A stretch of 34,664 nt of DNA from Lewinellaceae bacterium (GTDB taxonomy: Bacteria > Bacteroidota > Bacteroidia > Chitinophagales > Saprospiraceae), in the NCBI GenBank assembly GCA_016712415.1, contig JADJRC010000035.1:1-34664 (forward strand), written 5' to 3'. Shown here in pieces: positions 1-12,501 of this stretch; within the stretch, counting starts at the first letter, position 1; each line of letters opens with the position of its first letter. The notes under the pieces were generated by a model, which saw only the letters and a list, made by a program, of their open reading frames with translations, had not been told where the DNA came from and did not search any database. A program made the position numbers and the translations under genes.

Positions 1-43
1 AAGTTGCTGCGAGAATCAGCAAACCAAGAATAGCGAGAAACAT
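1..43 (-). CDS. 5' end of a membrane or secreted protein gene (partial)
   Basis: An ATG at 43 reading leftward opens 14 codons (MFLAILGLLILAAT) before the window ends. They form an uninterrupted hydrophobic stretch, as expected of an N-terminal membrane segment or uncleaved signal. It lies on the same strand as the giant gene upstream and is separated from it by about 210 nt and a terminator hairpin, so it is probably transcribed on its own. Too little is visible to name a family. I rely only on the start codon, the hydrophobicity and the lack of stops. Confidence 0.4.
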   Translation of the reverse strand, partial: MFLAILGLLILAAT

Positions 44-189
44 AGTTGTTGTTGTTGGTTTATTATGCCGCGCCGTTGGGCGGGCAAGGAAGTGTAGTGA
101 AAGTTTGCAGGTCAAATGTGGGGCAGGTGCGCCGTGCAATACTCGATATTTTCGAGGAGAATCCGGCGAAAATCGGCGAAAATCATGTG

Positions 190-230
190 GGAAACGAAAA
201 CCGGCCGGGAAACTGTCGTCGCCCGGCCGG
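190..230 (-). terminator. Rho-independent-like terminator after the giant LamG/PKD gene
   Basis: The perfect 9-bp inverted repeat CCGGCCGGG / CCCGGCCGG (201-209 and 222-230) has a 12-nt loop. On the minus strand the hairpin is followed by TTTTCGTTT, a slightly interrupted U-tract. It lies 23 nt past the stop codon of the giant gene, which fits an intrinsic terminator of that transcript. Confidence 0.65.
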
Positions 231-252
231 AATGTCCTTTCAATTGCACCGT

Positions 253-3200
253 TTAAACAATCGTTATCGTCGCTCTTTTCGCAATGTTGTTTCCAGCCGC
301 GTCTGTTATGGTCAGTTGTATCTCGTGTTCTCCCCTGCCCCGGAACTGGATCAGGGTATCCGCTCCGTTGGGTGTAGAAACCTGGGGCGCACTCACACCC
401 GTCGGCACCCTGAACCTTGCCCATTCGAAGGTAAGGCCGTCCATGTTTCCGGCATTGATCAATACGCCGCCTATTTTGCAGGAAAATTTGAATTGCCGGT
501 TCTGACTGCCGGGTTCATCCAGAATTTCGACCTGCGACAGATCAAATGCTGTAATGAAAATCGAATCGAAGCCTTCACCGAACCCGTTCCGGGCGGTCAA
601 TTTGAATTCATAGCTCCCGTTCTTGTCAAGCGTAGCCTCGGTGGAAAGATTATCCGGTGCAGCAATCCCTGGCACAGGAAGCGCAGGCCCGGAAACCCTG
701 TCCCAGTTTGTCGTCGGAGCCGGCGTACCGGAAGGATCGCCGATACCATCGTCGACAATTATGCCATTCAACGGAAGGGTAAGCGGCTGTACGGATGAGC
801 CGGGCGGTGTTGTAGGCGTCGTAATAACCTTTCTGTTCGGGCCGGCTTCCACCAGGGGCGTGGCATTGACAATCACCGTGACAGTATCTTCTGCCGTCAG
901 GTGTCCGTCGCCGGCTTCCAGTTTCAGGACGTATTTGCCTTTTTGAGTGAACTCGGCCTCTGTATAATCCATATCCGGAGGGGTGAACCGCACTGTCCCC
1001 GGGCCACTGACTTTTGTCCACAAGAGCAGAAGCCCCGGATTCGGCAGCCATGGCAAGCCGGATAGCCCCGGCAAACCGGGCAGGCCGGGCAGGCCGTCGT
1101 CGCTGGCCGTTCCATCCAGCATCACGGCCACCCTTGCCGATCCCGGCCGGGTAAGGTCGAGGAACAGGGGTGCAGGATCCGGTCCGGCGTCTACCACAGG
1201 CCTCTGATTGATGATGACCGTACACTGACTGCTGGCGGTCAGTTCGGGATGATGAGGGTTTGTGGCCGTCAACTGCAAGACATAAACACCGTTTTGGGAG
1301 AACACGACAGGAGTATTCAACACGTTGGGGTCATTAAATGTCACCGTTCCTTCGCCGCTCACTTTTTCCCATAATAATTCCAATGCCGCAGTCGGATCAC
1401 CCAGTCCATTGTCGATCACGCTGGCATCAGAAAGTGTGATCTGGGTAGCTGGCACCAGCATTAGTTCAATTCTCGGACCGGTAGCGACGCTGGCTGCAAT
1501 CGCCGGACGCTGACTGACGACAACACCGACCCTGAATCTGGAGGTAACGAAGCCGTTGTTAGCCTCCAGTACCAGTTCGTATATCCCGCGGCCGGTAAAC
1601 CTGACGGAAGTCGACAGCTGGTCCGGATGTTCGATCACCGCAGTGGAAGGGCCACTTGCAAGGCTCCACCGGTAGGTCATCGCATGCGCTGCCGGTTCGT
1701 CGCCCCAGCCGTTTTCCGTTAATTTGCCATCGAGTGTAATGGTTCCGGAAGCCTCCGTCAGCGCAAATTTCAGGTCATTCCCGTGTTCAAACACGACCTG
1801 CGGCGGCCGGTTGACCACAACCACGACATCGTCGTTCATCAGCAGGGAACCGTCGTTGGAAGAAAGGCGCAGCACGTAGCGGCCTTTTTCCCTGAATACG
1901 GCGGTCGTTGCAGGCGCATTATCCGGTGTAAACGCAACACCATCGGGGCTTCCCGGTCCGCCGACCTGCGTCCAACGGGTCGTTTGCAGCGGCGATACGC
2001 GGTCATGCGTTACCCGCCCGTTGAGGCCGGCGCTCACGCCGGCCGGTTGCGGCAGCGCGGTATCGGTCCAGTCCGGCCAGTTGACGGTAAGGTCCGGTCC
2101 GGCGGATACGACCGGCGGCAGGTTAGCATCGGCGCCGAAGTCGAAGTTCTGAACGATTTCTTCCGGACTCAGCGCCCGGCTGTAAATCGCCACCAGGTGA
2201 TACTCGCCCGGCCAGGTGCGAATGTGCCCGTCGGTTGAGTTGAAGTCATCGCCCAGCGCCAGGCGGAAGCTGTTGTCCCAATTGGAAAAATCGCCGTTCA
2301 CCACCCTTCGGGAAACCTGCTGGCCGTTCACGAACAGGCGGGTGATGCCTGCGGCGTCACGGGTACACACAAGGTGTATGAGGTCGCTGGTATTGGCGGC
2401 GCCTCCGGCCATTGCCTGGTTGCTCGCGTTAAGGTTGGTGCCGGTAGAGCGCAGGTGTGCGTGGTATGCCGCGCCGCGCTGGCCGATCGTGAAATTGCGC
2501 GCCGCCGGACCGCCCGACAGCGTGACGATACGCGCCAGGCCTGTCACGTTGTCCGATGCGGGTTTGATCCAGGCCTCTATGGTGAGTTCGTTCGACGCCT
2601 TGATGGCATCGGCGATACGGCTGGCGCCCGCGTCGGAAACCAGGGCAGCAGGCCCGGTCAGCGACAAGCCGTTGGCAATCCAGTTCGCTTTCGTCGGGTC
2701 GCCGATGGCGAGGTGGAGCGGAACGTCCGCGCCCGACACATCGTGGACGACCGTACCGCTGCCCGCTTCAAAGGTATAGAGTGCCAGCAGCTGATTCTTC
2801 GCGCGGGCGGCCACCAGTATGGCAACCTCGTCGTCGGCAGTGAAGGAATCGTTCTGTACGGTGAGTTTCAGCAGGTAAAGGCCGCGGTTGGGGAATGTCG
2901 CCGCCGGCCGGAGCCGGAGCAGGTCGTCGTCGGTATATGCCAGGGCAACCGGCGTGGCGCCGGGGTTGGTTTCCCGTCCAGGTGGCCGTTAATGAGCCGT
3001 TCGGGTCGCCGCGGCCGTCGTCGGCGATCTCTCCGAAAAGGGCCGCTTCGAGTACCAGGTTTCCTGCGGCATCCCTGCGGGCGAGAATTTCCTGGTCGGG
3101 CCCTGCCGAAACGACGGGCCGTTCGTTGACCACGACGATCAGTTCGTCGCTGGCCGATAGCATGCCGTCGTGGGCAGTGATGCGCAAAACGTAGCGTCCC

Positions 3201-6200
3201 CGCCTGGTAAAGCGCGCATTTGTCCTGACAGCGTGCGGGTCGTCGAAAGTGACGTCGCCTGCGCCGTCGACCTTTTCCCAGGTCACAAAGAGCGCTTCGG
3301 TTTTTTCCAGGCGGTCGTCGATGACGGTGGCGTCGAGTTCGGCGGAGACGGAAGGCCCGTCGAGGCCGACGGTCTGGTCGGCGCCGGCGTTGACGATGGG
3401 CGGCTGGTTGGGCGCCAGTTCGGCGAGTGTTTCCTCGCCGAAGCGGTCGCCACCGGAATCCGACAGCCCTTCCGGAATACCGTAATACAAGGTCATATAC
3501 TTGATGACTTCCGTTTCGTGCGGCTTCAGTTCGGGCAGGTTGTCGCGGATGGCGCTGCGGATGGCTTCCGTGAATTCGGCGTAACTCGTGAGTTTGTTGC
3601 CGACGAAGGGTTCCAGTTGTTTGATGAGTTCGTAATTGCTGTCGATGTCGAGCGTTTGCAGCGTTTTTCCAGCGATGGCGGCGCCGAGTTGTCGAGCGGC
3701 GGCAGCACACGGCTGACGTAGGTCACGCGGTGCATGATGCGCCAGCAGGGCGGTTTTTTGCCTTCCTGACGCGCTTCGCGCAGGGCAGCCGCGGAGGGGT
3801 CGTCGCTTTGTTCGAGCCAGACGGGATCGACGATGCGCTGGAAAAACAGGTCGAAATGATCGGAGTCGGGCTCCAGGTAGAAGGACATGAACCGGTAGGC
3901 ATCCACTTTATACGGGTGCTTGATCGGTTTGGGGCGTTTCGGGTCGCTGCGATCCAGTTGCAGCAATTTGATGTTGTCCGGTTCGCGGAGGTAAATGTCC
4001 CGTTCGACTTTATCCAGATTGACATTCAGTTCAAACGAATACTCAGACTCCTTGCTTTGGCTCACATTCAGGTGCTGGTGGCCGCCGAACATCGCATTCA
4101 GTTCAAATTTCGCGGCAACCTTGGCGATGGCAAAGCCGATTTTAAGATCAATTCCTCCCATGCCTTTGAAATCATAGGAACCGCCATAGGATTCCGTGCG
4201 TACTTCCATGGCCTGCTGCGTTTCGGCAAACAGGCCGCCGTCGGCCGTCCAGACGTATGTATTCACCAGGTTTCGACGCAATTTACCCGACAGGGTATCG
4301 AAGCCGGCGAGTTCCTTTGCGCTCTGCGAGGGCATACTTGCCGGTCTGCCCTTGCCCTGTGCATTGTACTGGTTGTAGTAATTTTCCAGTTCGGTTTCTT
4401 CCCGGTTGATGCGGTTTTTGAGCGCATATGCCTCCACCGGTTTGAAATAACTGGAATCGGGGCTGTAATGGAGCGCGTTGGGATAATCCACATCGGGTAC
4501 GGGGCCGATCTTGCCGTCCAGCGTGCCCTGTTTCACGTAGCGCGGGTTGACGGGGAAGCTGATCAGGTTCCAGTCTTTGGGGATATCCGGGTTGGGTTGC
4601 ATGGTAAACGAGATCAGCGCGTTGTTCTGCTTCAGGCGCAGTGCGAATACATCCGCCGTTTGGGATTGCACAAGCGCCAGTCCGACGTTATCGGGGATAA
4701 AACGCCTGCCGAAAGGTTCGTTTACATTTTCTTCCGGGGTGGTATAGCGGCCGCGCAGTTCGAGGCTGGTTGTTTTGCCTGTGCTGCGCGTATCGCTGAT
4801 GCCCGCTTCTTCCAGCCAGTTCCACGATGCTTCAAACTGTGCCCGCAAACCGGCCATCACCTTACTTTCTTCCACGGATGAAATGAAGCCGATACCCCCC
4901 GCCTCGGAATTGGACTTGAAACCAAATCCCAATGCCAGTTCAACGGCCATATCGAAGCCGGCTTCCTTGGTCGCAGCATAGGAATGCGTCGTCTGCTGGG
5001 CTTCGACAAACTCGACGACGCTGGCTTCGTTGTAGTCGTCGAGGTCGCCGATCATTTCCACGCTCGGCATGGTCAGGTTTTCGCTGGGCACCGGCGGCGC
5101 GCCTTCGATAAAGCCGATGAGTTGCGGCGCGAATTGTACCTGGCCGATCCATTCGATCGACATATCGCCCACTTTGAACGCCGTCAGGATATGGAGTTGC
5201 CGGTTGTTCAAATAGGCATAACACCGTTTGAACACGCCGATCATATTGCCGCTGCTGTCGTACTGCAAATCGGCGTATTCGTGCACGGCCGGCGCGCTGC
5301 CGATAAGCCCGCTGAAAGAGGTGCGAACGCCTGCGAGCGCGCTGCGCACCTGCGGGGCGTCTTCGCCGATGGGCGCCGTCGAGTAGATAAAGTATGCGGC
5401 TCCCTGTATGGAAAGATGGTTTGCCCGGAGCGCTTTATCGGAAAGCCGCGGGCCTGTTTCCGCATCGAAGGTATAGTAGGCGATGAGGTCATCCAGTTCG
5501 CCGCCGATCCTTCGAAACAGGTTGTCCTGGATTTGTTCCCGGGTGCGCGCTGTTTTCCAGATGCGCACTTCTTCGAGTTCGCCCTGAAAATGCTCCTGCA
5601 TATTTGCCCCCAGTTGAAATGCCCCCAGTTGAAACTGGTTTGAGGTGGCTGAGAGGACTGTGGCGTCCAGCGGCACGGTTGTCAGGGCATCGCTGTCGTC
5701 GCGCAGGAGTACCAGGCGCGAACGCGACATGTCGGGGTCTTTGACCCATTCGGCGTTTCCGTTGATTCTGGCGTGATTCTGGCCGGCCCAATCCCTTGCC
5801 TGAATGCCCGACCGCTCCTGAAAACGCAACCAGGTAACAAGCCCGTCTTCAGGGTCGTTGATGTCGACGCCCCTGCTGTCCCGCGCGGCATTCCAGATGC
5901 GCACCTCGGTAATAATTCCCTTGAATTTCGACACGGTGCCGTCGTCCGAATCGGTTTTGCCGATCAGGGTGGCCAGGTCGCTGCGGCCGATCCCGACAGG
6001 AGACAGCTGGCTTGGCAGGTAAGCCGATACGATTTGATTTATCAGGATCGTATTGGGGGTCGAACTGATCGCCGATTTGATGGCGGCCTCCACCAGTTCA
6101 TTGTAGGAGTAAATAAAGGTTTTGGATGCTTTACCTTCTATGTGAACTCCTATTTCATACCAGCCGAAAGTATGATTCGTGGGGCTGCCGGGGGTTTCCC

Positions 6201-9200
6201 TGTAGGTAAATGTTTTCCATTTCCGGGTGACCGCCACCCATTTTGTGTTGGTGTTTATGGTCTCGTCGGACCTGTACTTGTGCATTTTGCCATTGACATC
6301 CCCAAATGAAAATTCAATCTTTCCACCGGGTTTGATCGTCAGGATATAGGGCACTTTCTGGCTGCCGCTGCCGCCGGCCATCCCGCGTGAAACGAGGGTA
6401 GAACTCCGGTTCAGGTCTTCCGCCTTTAATAACACCTCGATCGTCAGGTCTTTGTCTATGTTCAGCGATTCGTCATTATCGCAGTCGAGATAAGCGCTTT
6501 CGCCGTCGAATTTCAGGCCGTACGATTGTGCGAACACGGCCGCCAGGTGCGCCCAGTTTCCCGCCGGCACGACTTCTTTTGCCTCGACGAATTTTCCGTT
6601 CACGCCGGCAAAGAAGGAATACGCCAGCAGGGGGGAAGCCACCTGCCGGGGATTCCCGCTGACGACGCCGTCGTTGCCGTAGGCGGAAAAATCGGTGGCA
6701 AGACCATTGCCAAATTGCCAGTAGCCGACCAGGCCGTTTTCCCTGCCGCTGAGGCGGCGGTTCATATCGGCCTGTATGTCCGTTTGCGTACGCGCGTGTT
6801 TCCAGATGCGTACTTCGTCCATCTGGCCTTTGAAGTACAGTTCCGTTGCAGCGGAGAGTTTTTCTCGGCAAGGGTTAAGGGCAGACCCGCCGCGTTGTCC
6901 TGTTTAAAGTCAAACGTTGCCGCCGTTGCGGTTCCGGATTCAACGCCATTGATGTACAGGCGGAGCATCGACCCGTCAAATACACTGGCAACATGTATCC
7001 ATTTATGGCGCGGGATCGGGTTCGTTGAAATTACCTGTTCTGCCGTGCCCCAAACTCCGGCCTGGAGCGTTCCGTTGGCATTCAACAACCAATGGTGTGA
7101 TCTCTTCCCGGCTTTTCCCAGCAACAATGGCCAGGAGCGGGAACCGGCGGCCGGCAGGTCGTCGACGCGCATCCACGCCTCGATGGTGTGAATGCTGTTC
7201 CCTGTAGCCAGCCCGTCGACCGCAGTAGTAATAAAATCGTCCGTGCCGTCGAACTCCAACCCGGTGTTCTTTTTCAGCAGACCCAGGGTGTAATTCGAAT
7301 TGGCGGTACGGTGCTGGATGATGCGCACCCGGTCCTTGATATCGGTGGGGCGCACCCAGGCTTCGAGCGTCAGGTCTTCTTCGTGGTCAAAATTACCCGG
7401 AACGGCGCCGGCAGCGGGCGATGCCAGGTTGGTGGCGCCGTCGAAAACCAGCGTATTGCCCGGCACTGCGGCCGTCCACCGGGTGGTCAGGGTGGAGCCG
7501 CTGGTCGACCGCTGGTTGGCCACATTGCCCGGAGCAGGCGTACCGTCGACTTTCACCGCATTGAGCAGCAGGGAGCCGCCGAACAGGTCGCCTGGCACCT
7601 TTGTAGTCGATGCATTGGCCGCATAGTCGTATTCCATGTAATACAGCGGCAGAATGCTCTCGGGCAAGGACGGTGATTCGCCGGTGACAGGGATCAGGGT
7701 AGCGCCGCCGCCGACATTTTCCTTCACCAGCAACCTGGAGGCGCCGAACATCAACGCGGAGTCCTTGTCGAGCGCACGCCGGATGCCGCCGGGCACGCTG
7801 ATGTGAAGCGTTCCGTTTGCTGCATCGATCACTACCTGTCCCGATCCGACGTACTCGCGGTAGCCGACCTTTCTACTCCCTTCGTAGTGCCCCGCGTCGC
7901 CGTTCAGGATGCGAACGAACCTGTCGGGGTTGCGCGGCACTTTTCTCCAGGTCTCCTCTATACCGGCGCCGGCGATAGATACCGTGCAGGTGTCGGGCGT
8001 ATCGCCGGCGCTGATTTCCAGGACGATCTTGTCCATGTCGAGGTCGGCAGACCGGGCGACGCAGACGGCGGTTTGCCTGTCGAGGGCATCGGTCAGCGGG
8101 TATTTCGCCCGATCGGTAAAGGTATCGTAGTAGGCGACGAAAAACTGGTCGTCGATGCCGCGGAAATAAAGCGCCAGTTTGCCGGTGGCGCTGTCGAACA
8201 GCTGCGGGATATCGTTCGTCCAGGCAAACTTCAGCAGGCCGCCGGATACGCTAAGTCCTAAGGGATCGATCCCGACCAGTGGCATGGTCACCGCAGGGCC
8301 GGAGGAAAGTGCTGTGTTGAGCGCGGTCAGGGTAGTATTCCGGGCGTCCCGTTCTGCGGTTTTCGCTGTTTTTTCCGCAACCATAACCCCGCGCCGGGAG
8401 GTCAGGGTGGTCAGGTCGGTTTGCACGAGTGACAAAAACCTGTCATAGGCGTCCTTTGCACTTTGATAAGCCGCTGTGGATGCCGGTTTCAGGGAAACCT
8501 GCAGACTGGAAATGGAATCATTCACAGAGCCGCCAAAGATATTCGTCCAAAATACGAATACCCCCAGATCAACATCTGCCGTAAAGACTTTATTGTTTCC
8601 ACTTCTATTTGCATCCCGGTAAACGGTGACCTGGACATATTCGCCGACCCTGATCGAACTGATTTGATTGTCGAGGGCCCCCAGCGTGTTGTAGTTCCCG
8701 CTTCCGTCCCCGCCCGTATGGAGAAATTCCTGGCTGGCGCCCCCGTACGACGTGTTTCTAAAAGCCGTCACCTTTGCCTTGTTCATGTTCGTTTTTGCCG
8801 TTTTCAGGCCTGCCAGGTTCGTATTCAGGTATTTAAAATCTTCATCGGTAATTGCAGCGGTATAGCTCAGCGGATCGGCAATGTATCCGGGGAACAGCGC
8901 TTCGATGGCAGCCGACCGGTTAATGAGACGATCCAACCGGCGTATTTCATCGTCCAGCACCCTGATCTCTCCCTGGAGGGCGCTGGCCTGGTCCAGCCAG
9001 ACGTTGATGGATCCGGGCGGGGCGCCGCCCGGGCCTGTTGCATGTTCGACGACGGGCAATACCACGTTGTCGGGTATTTGCGCGATGCGCCCCGAGCCGG
9101 ACACGCCGAAGTCGAGCGCGGCGATGAGGGGTTTGGCGCCGGTTTCGGAGCCTTTGGTGGCTACGGCCAGCATCACGCGCGCGTTTTGTTTCATGGGTTT

Positions 9201-11012
9201 TTCCTCGCCGTCGTAGCCGCTCGGCACATTGGCCTGCTGGAAATAGAGCAGGGCCGACATGCCCGAAGCGATGCTGCGGACTTCCGTCTGTGCCGGGGCC
9301 GCCGCCCTGGGGCCCATGATCTGAAAGCAGCTGCGGTGGATGCCGGGGTTTTCGCCCACCGGCGCGTCGGAAGTAACCCAGCTCCACGAGCTGCCGCTGA
9401 TGGCGCCGTTGGCGACGTTGTTGGTCTGGTCGTAGACCACGTTGTCGCGGGCTTCGTCGAAGCGCCAGTAGGCGGCGAGGCCCGGTTCCAGGCCGGTCAG
9501 GCGCTGGTGCAGGTCGTTTTGCAGTTCGCCTGCGGTGCGCACCCGGTTCCAGCAGCGCAATTCGTCGAGGGCGCCGACGAAGGATTCGGAGGACTTGCCG
9601 ATAAGCTTCAGCGGTCTGGCAGCGGCAGTCGTTGTGGCGGCCAGCGGGTTGCCGGTATCATCTCCGTTTTTTTTGTCGCGCAGTTTGCCGCCTACGTAAA
9701 AACGCACCGCGGCGCCGTCGAAGCATACGGCGAGGTGGTTCCAGTCGCCCGGAGTCAATATGCTTTTGGAGGTGAACTCACGCCAGGTAGTGCCGTCGCT
9801 GAAGCCGAGCCGGAGTTTTGTCTGCGCCACAATCCAGACCGAAGGCCCCGAAGTTCTGGTTTTTCCGGAGCCGGAGAGCAGGGTTTGCGGCAGCACGCTC
9901 GTCGTTGAGCCGGGTTTAAGCCAGGCTTCCAGGGTAAAAAGGCCGCCCGGTATCACGTCTTTTTGCAGGGTGATCAGGTTGCCGTCGCCCGCGAATTTCA
10001 GCGCCGATTCCGCATAACCTTCCCGGCTGATGCGCGGGACTAGGTCTTTGTCGCACATGGCGGCCGGGTCGGAAAGGCCGGGTTCGACACATTTTCCCGC
10101 TTTTTTGGCGAATACATCCGGGTGGTCGGTGCAGGTGAACACCTGCGAGCCGCGGGTGTTGAACAGCCCGTCTTTCGAACGCTCGACGTTGTAGGAGTCG
10201 ATGCGGTTGGTGACGGCGTTCTGGGCAAAAATCTGCCAGCGTTCGATTTCTGCCACCCGGGTGGGGATCAGCAGCGCGGCAAAACGGCCTTCTTTAAGGT
10301 TTCCGATGAATTTCAGTTCCTGCGTGGGTTCGTAGAAGAAATTGCCGTCCAGGTCTTTGGCCCCGAGGCCGTCCTTGCGGCTCGCAGGGCGGGTTTTGCT
10401 GCGGCTGCGCTGGTAGCGCACTTCCAGTTTGGGCGTCAGTTGCACGCCCGCGAGTACGAAGCGATCCACCAGCAGGGTAGCATTGACGAGCGGTACGGCG
10501 TTGCCGTTTTTATCTATTACGTCTAAACCGTCCTGACCCTGTTTGAAGGCCATATCGGCATGACCCGCTTCAATGGATTGCCGGAGGATGTAAACAAGGT
10601 TCCCGTCGGACATCACCTGGAACGGGAAGTTGGCTGTAAAACGCGCCGTGGTGGAGAGGAAAAAGTCGGTGTCTTTGTCCGTCAGGCGCTTGCCGGGCGC
10701 CTCGGGCGTCCGGCTGCCTTTTTTGTACAAAGGCAGTTGGGTCTGGTCGGCAACACCGAAGCCCACCTCGGCGATCTCTCTCGGGAAGCGGAGTTCCGTG
10801 GCGCCTGCCGGCCAGTTGTCGACATCCAGCGGGGATTTTGGCGCCGATCCTTCGGCGGCGGGGCTCATGTCCTGCACTGCGTAGAAGATGCGCCGCTGGT
10901 CGTTCATGGCAAAGGCGATGACCGTGCCTTTGTGCCGGATCATGGCGGTGTGTACGTATTTGTTGTCGAGGTAGGTTTTGGTCAGGCGGCCGAGGACAGG
11001 ATCATTTGGCAT
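253..11012 (-). CDS. Giant multidomain LamG / beta-gamma-crystallin-like / PKD repeat protein (~3,590 aa, three frame breaks)
   Basis: This reads as one gene interrupted by three apparent single-base errors: T5 run at 6859-6863, GC-rich GGCGGCGCC near 3677-3686, and GGG/CCC near 2973. The frames join in the middle of domains each time. Approximate order: unknown N-terminal region (1-330); LamG jelly-roll (335-520, FTLEAWLKPG and DELRCWNRVRT); coiled coil (676-710); beta/gamma-crystallin-like segment (755-845, SYGGASQEFLHTGG, ISSIRVGEYVQVTVY); second coiled coil (850-905); LamG modules (about 1190-1430, 1495-1740, 1765-1855) with the repeated signature DEVRIWKHARTQTDI; an unrecognised core (about 1905-2500); two PKD/Ig-like repeats; another LamG; six more PKD/Ig-like repeats to the C-terminus. 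PKD repeats carry PVVSAGPD starts and GRYVLRL strands. LamG and PKD modules usually bind glycans or proteins at the surface. No Sec signal peptide, transmembrane segment or T9SS tail is visible, so its location is unclear. The start is the only early ATG and has no clear Shine-Dalgarno, as is common in Bacteroidota. Confidence 0.85.
1040..1098 (-). repeat. Collagen-like GLP repeat inside a PKD module
   Basis: Within the giant protein the minus strand encodes DDGLPGLPGLPGLSGLPWLP, five Gly-X-Y triplets from a short GC-rich tandem repeat. At the same place the other PKD modules have a short acidic loop of the DDGIGDPSG type. It looks like a simple-sequence expansion of that loop. Five triplets are too few to form a collagen helix by themselves. 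Confidence 0.7.
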
Positions 11013-11393
11013 GTGGAAACTGTTTAAAATGGTTTACAAATGGCAATAGAAGTTGATACGCAAGTCGTTGCGGAATGCGGGAATGCATGGGCTATCCAGA
11101 TGATAATACTTAACCATGTGGGATGCGGCGCTTAAACGCCGTATTCACAAAAGGACATGAAAAGATGAAATTGCGGAAAGTAAAGGAGCGAAGAAGTATT
11201 ATAAACCGTACCAAAACCCTGCGGGTCCTTCAGATTAAAAAACCGGAGTTTCAGCGCAAGGTAAATTTCTTCATCGAAAAAAGCAAAAATACATTACTTT
11301 AATTTTGTATTAATGCTGCCAGGGGAGGAGTCGCACAGCACAGGCTTTTGACTTTCAATCGGTTACAACGGGCTTGCCAGACGGGCGGCAGCG
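11013..11393. other. Spacer between the giant gene and pheS; one doubtful small ORF
   Basis: The 381-nt spacer is AT-rich in its middle. A 45-codon plus-strand ORF (11165-11302, MKLRKVKERRSIINRTKT..) is very basic, has no clear ribosome binding site and has no recognisable family. On the minus strand a TATTTTTG at about 11283-11290 matches the Bacteroidota -7 consensus TAnnTTTG and could start transcription of the giant gene, but no -33 TTTG sits at the right distance. No RNA gene is evident. Confidence 0.3.
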
Positions 11394-12424
11394 TCAGAGG
11401 GCCGAAGCGAATTGCCGCAGGAAACGCACATCGTTCTCAAACAGCAAGCGGATGTCGCCGATCTCATACAGGCGCAACGCCTGGCGTTCGATGCCCATGC
11501 CGAATGCAAAGCCGCTGTATTTTTCGGGTCGATGCCGCAGTTTTCGAGCACCTGGGGGTCGACCATGCCGCAGCCGAGTATTTCGAGCCAGCCGGTGCCT
11601 TTGGTGAGGCGGTAATTCTTTTCGTTGTCGGTGCCGAGCCAGATGTCCATTTCCGCCGAGGGTTCGGTGAAAGGGAAAAACGAGGGGCGCAGGCGGATTT
11701 TCGTGGCGCCGAACATTTCCTGCGCGAAATACAGGAGCGTTTGTTTCAGGTCGGCGAAGGAAACACCCTCGTCGACGTAAAGTCCTTCCACCTGGTGGAA
11801 CTGCGCGTGGGAGCGTGTGGAGATGGTTTCGTTGCGGTACACACGCCCGGGGGCGATGATGCGAATGGGCGGTTTGCGCTGCTGCATCACACGCGCCTGC
11901 ACGGGCGAGGTGTGCGTGCGCAGGAGCATACCGGGAGCATCGACTACATAGAAGGTGTCCTGCATATCCCGGGCAGGATGGTCTTCCGGCGTGTTCATCG
12001 ACGTGAAATTGTGCCAGTCGTCTTCGATCTCAGGGCCGTCGGCCACGCTGAAGCCCATACGGGTAAAAATATCCACGATGCGGTTGAGCGTTACGGCGAC
12101 GGGGTGGCGGGAACCCAGTGGGAGCGGCTCGCCGGGGGCAGTGAGGTCGAGCGTCAGGCCCACAGCGCTGTCGGACTTCGCTTCAAAATCCGATTTAAGG
12201 TTTTGGTATTTTTCCTCGGCCTGCTGCTTGAGGGTGTTCATCAGTTGGCCGTAATCGCGTTTGCGCTCGTTGGGCACGTTGCGCATTTCCTCCATCAGGC
12301 TTTTGATCAGCCCTTTGGCGCCGAGGTAATGGATGCGGAAGGTTTCGAGCGCTTCGGGGTTTGCAGGCGCCTCCTGGGCGAGGTCGGAAAGGGTCTGTTG
12401 CGCTTTAGCGAAGATATCGGACAT
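11394..12424 (-). CDS. pheS: Phenylalanyl-tRNA synthetase alpha subunit
   Basis: Catalytic subunit of the class II alpha2beta2 enzyme that charges tRNA-Phe with phenylalanine in the cytoplasm. The N-terminal helical arm is followed by class II motif 2 (PGRVYRNETISTRSHAQFH), then GTGWLEILGCGMVDPQVL and motif 3 (FAFGMGIERQALRLYEIGD). Motif 3 is only read after restoring one base lost near 11518-11525 (..GIDPEKYSG). Without it the frame runs on in nonsense. The corrected length, about 343 aa, is normal for the family and ends FLRQFASAL. The start MSDIFAKAQQTL was chosen because longer upstream frames look non-coding. A weak -33 TTTG / TATTTTTA pair lies upstream. Since pheS is essential, the frame break is best explained as a sequence error. 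Confidence 0.96.
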
Positions 12425-12501
12425 GATCGGGTGCTGAGTAAAAATACGCGGACTGGGGAATGCAGGGGCAAATGTCGTAAAACCTGCGCAACAACAATAA
12501 T

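Noticed and set aside
46..798. Long plus-strand frames opposite the giant gene (also 3730-4881 and 8463-9908)
   Set aside because: They are antisense shadows of a GC-rich coding strand; the minus-strand frames carry recognisable domains and the plus-strand ones do not.
11165..11302. 45-codon basic plus-strand ORF as a gene
   Set aside because: No SD, no family match, in an AT-rich spacer; kept only as a remark.
11330..11400. tRNA-like stretch near the end of pheS
   Set aside because: No cloverleaf or T-arm GGTTCGAATC-type sequence could be formed.
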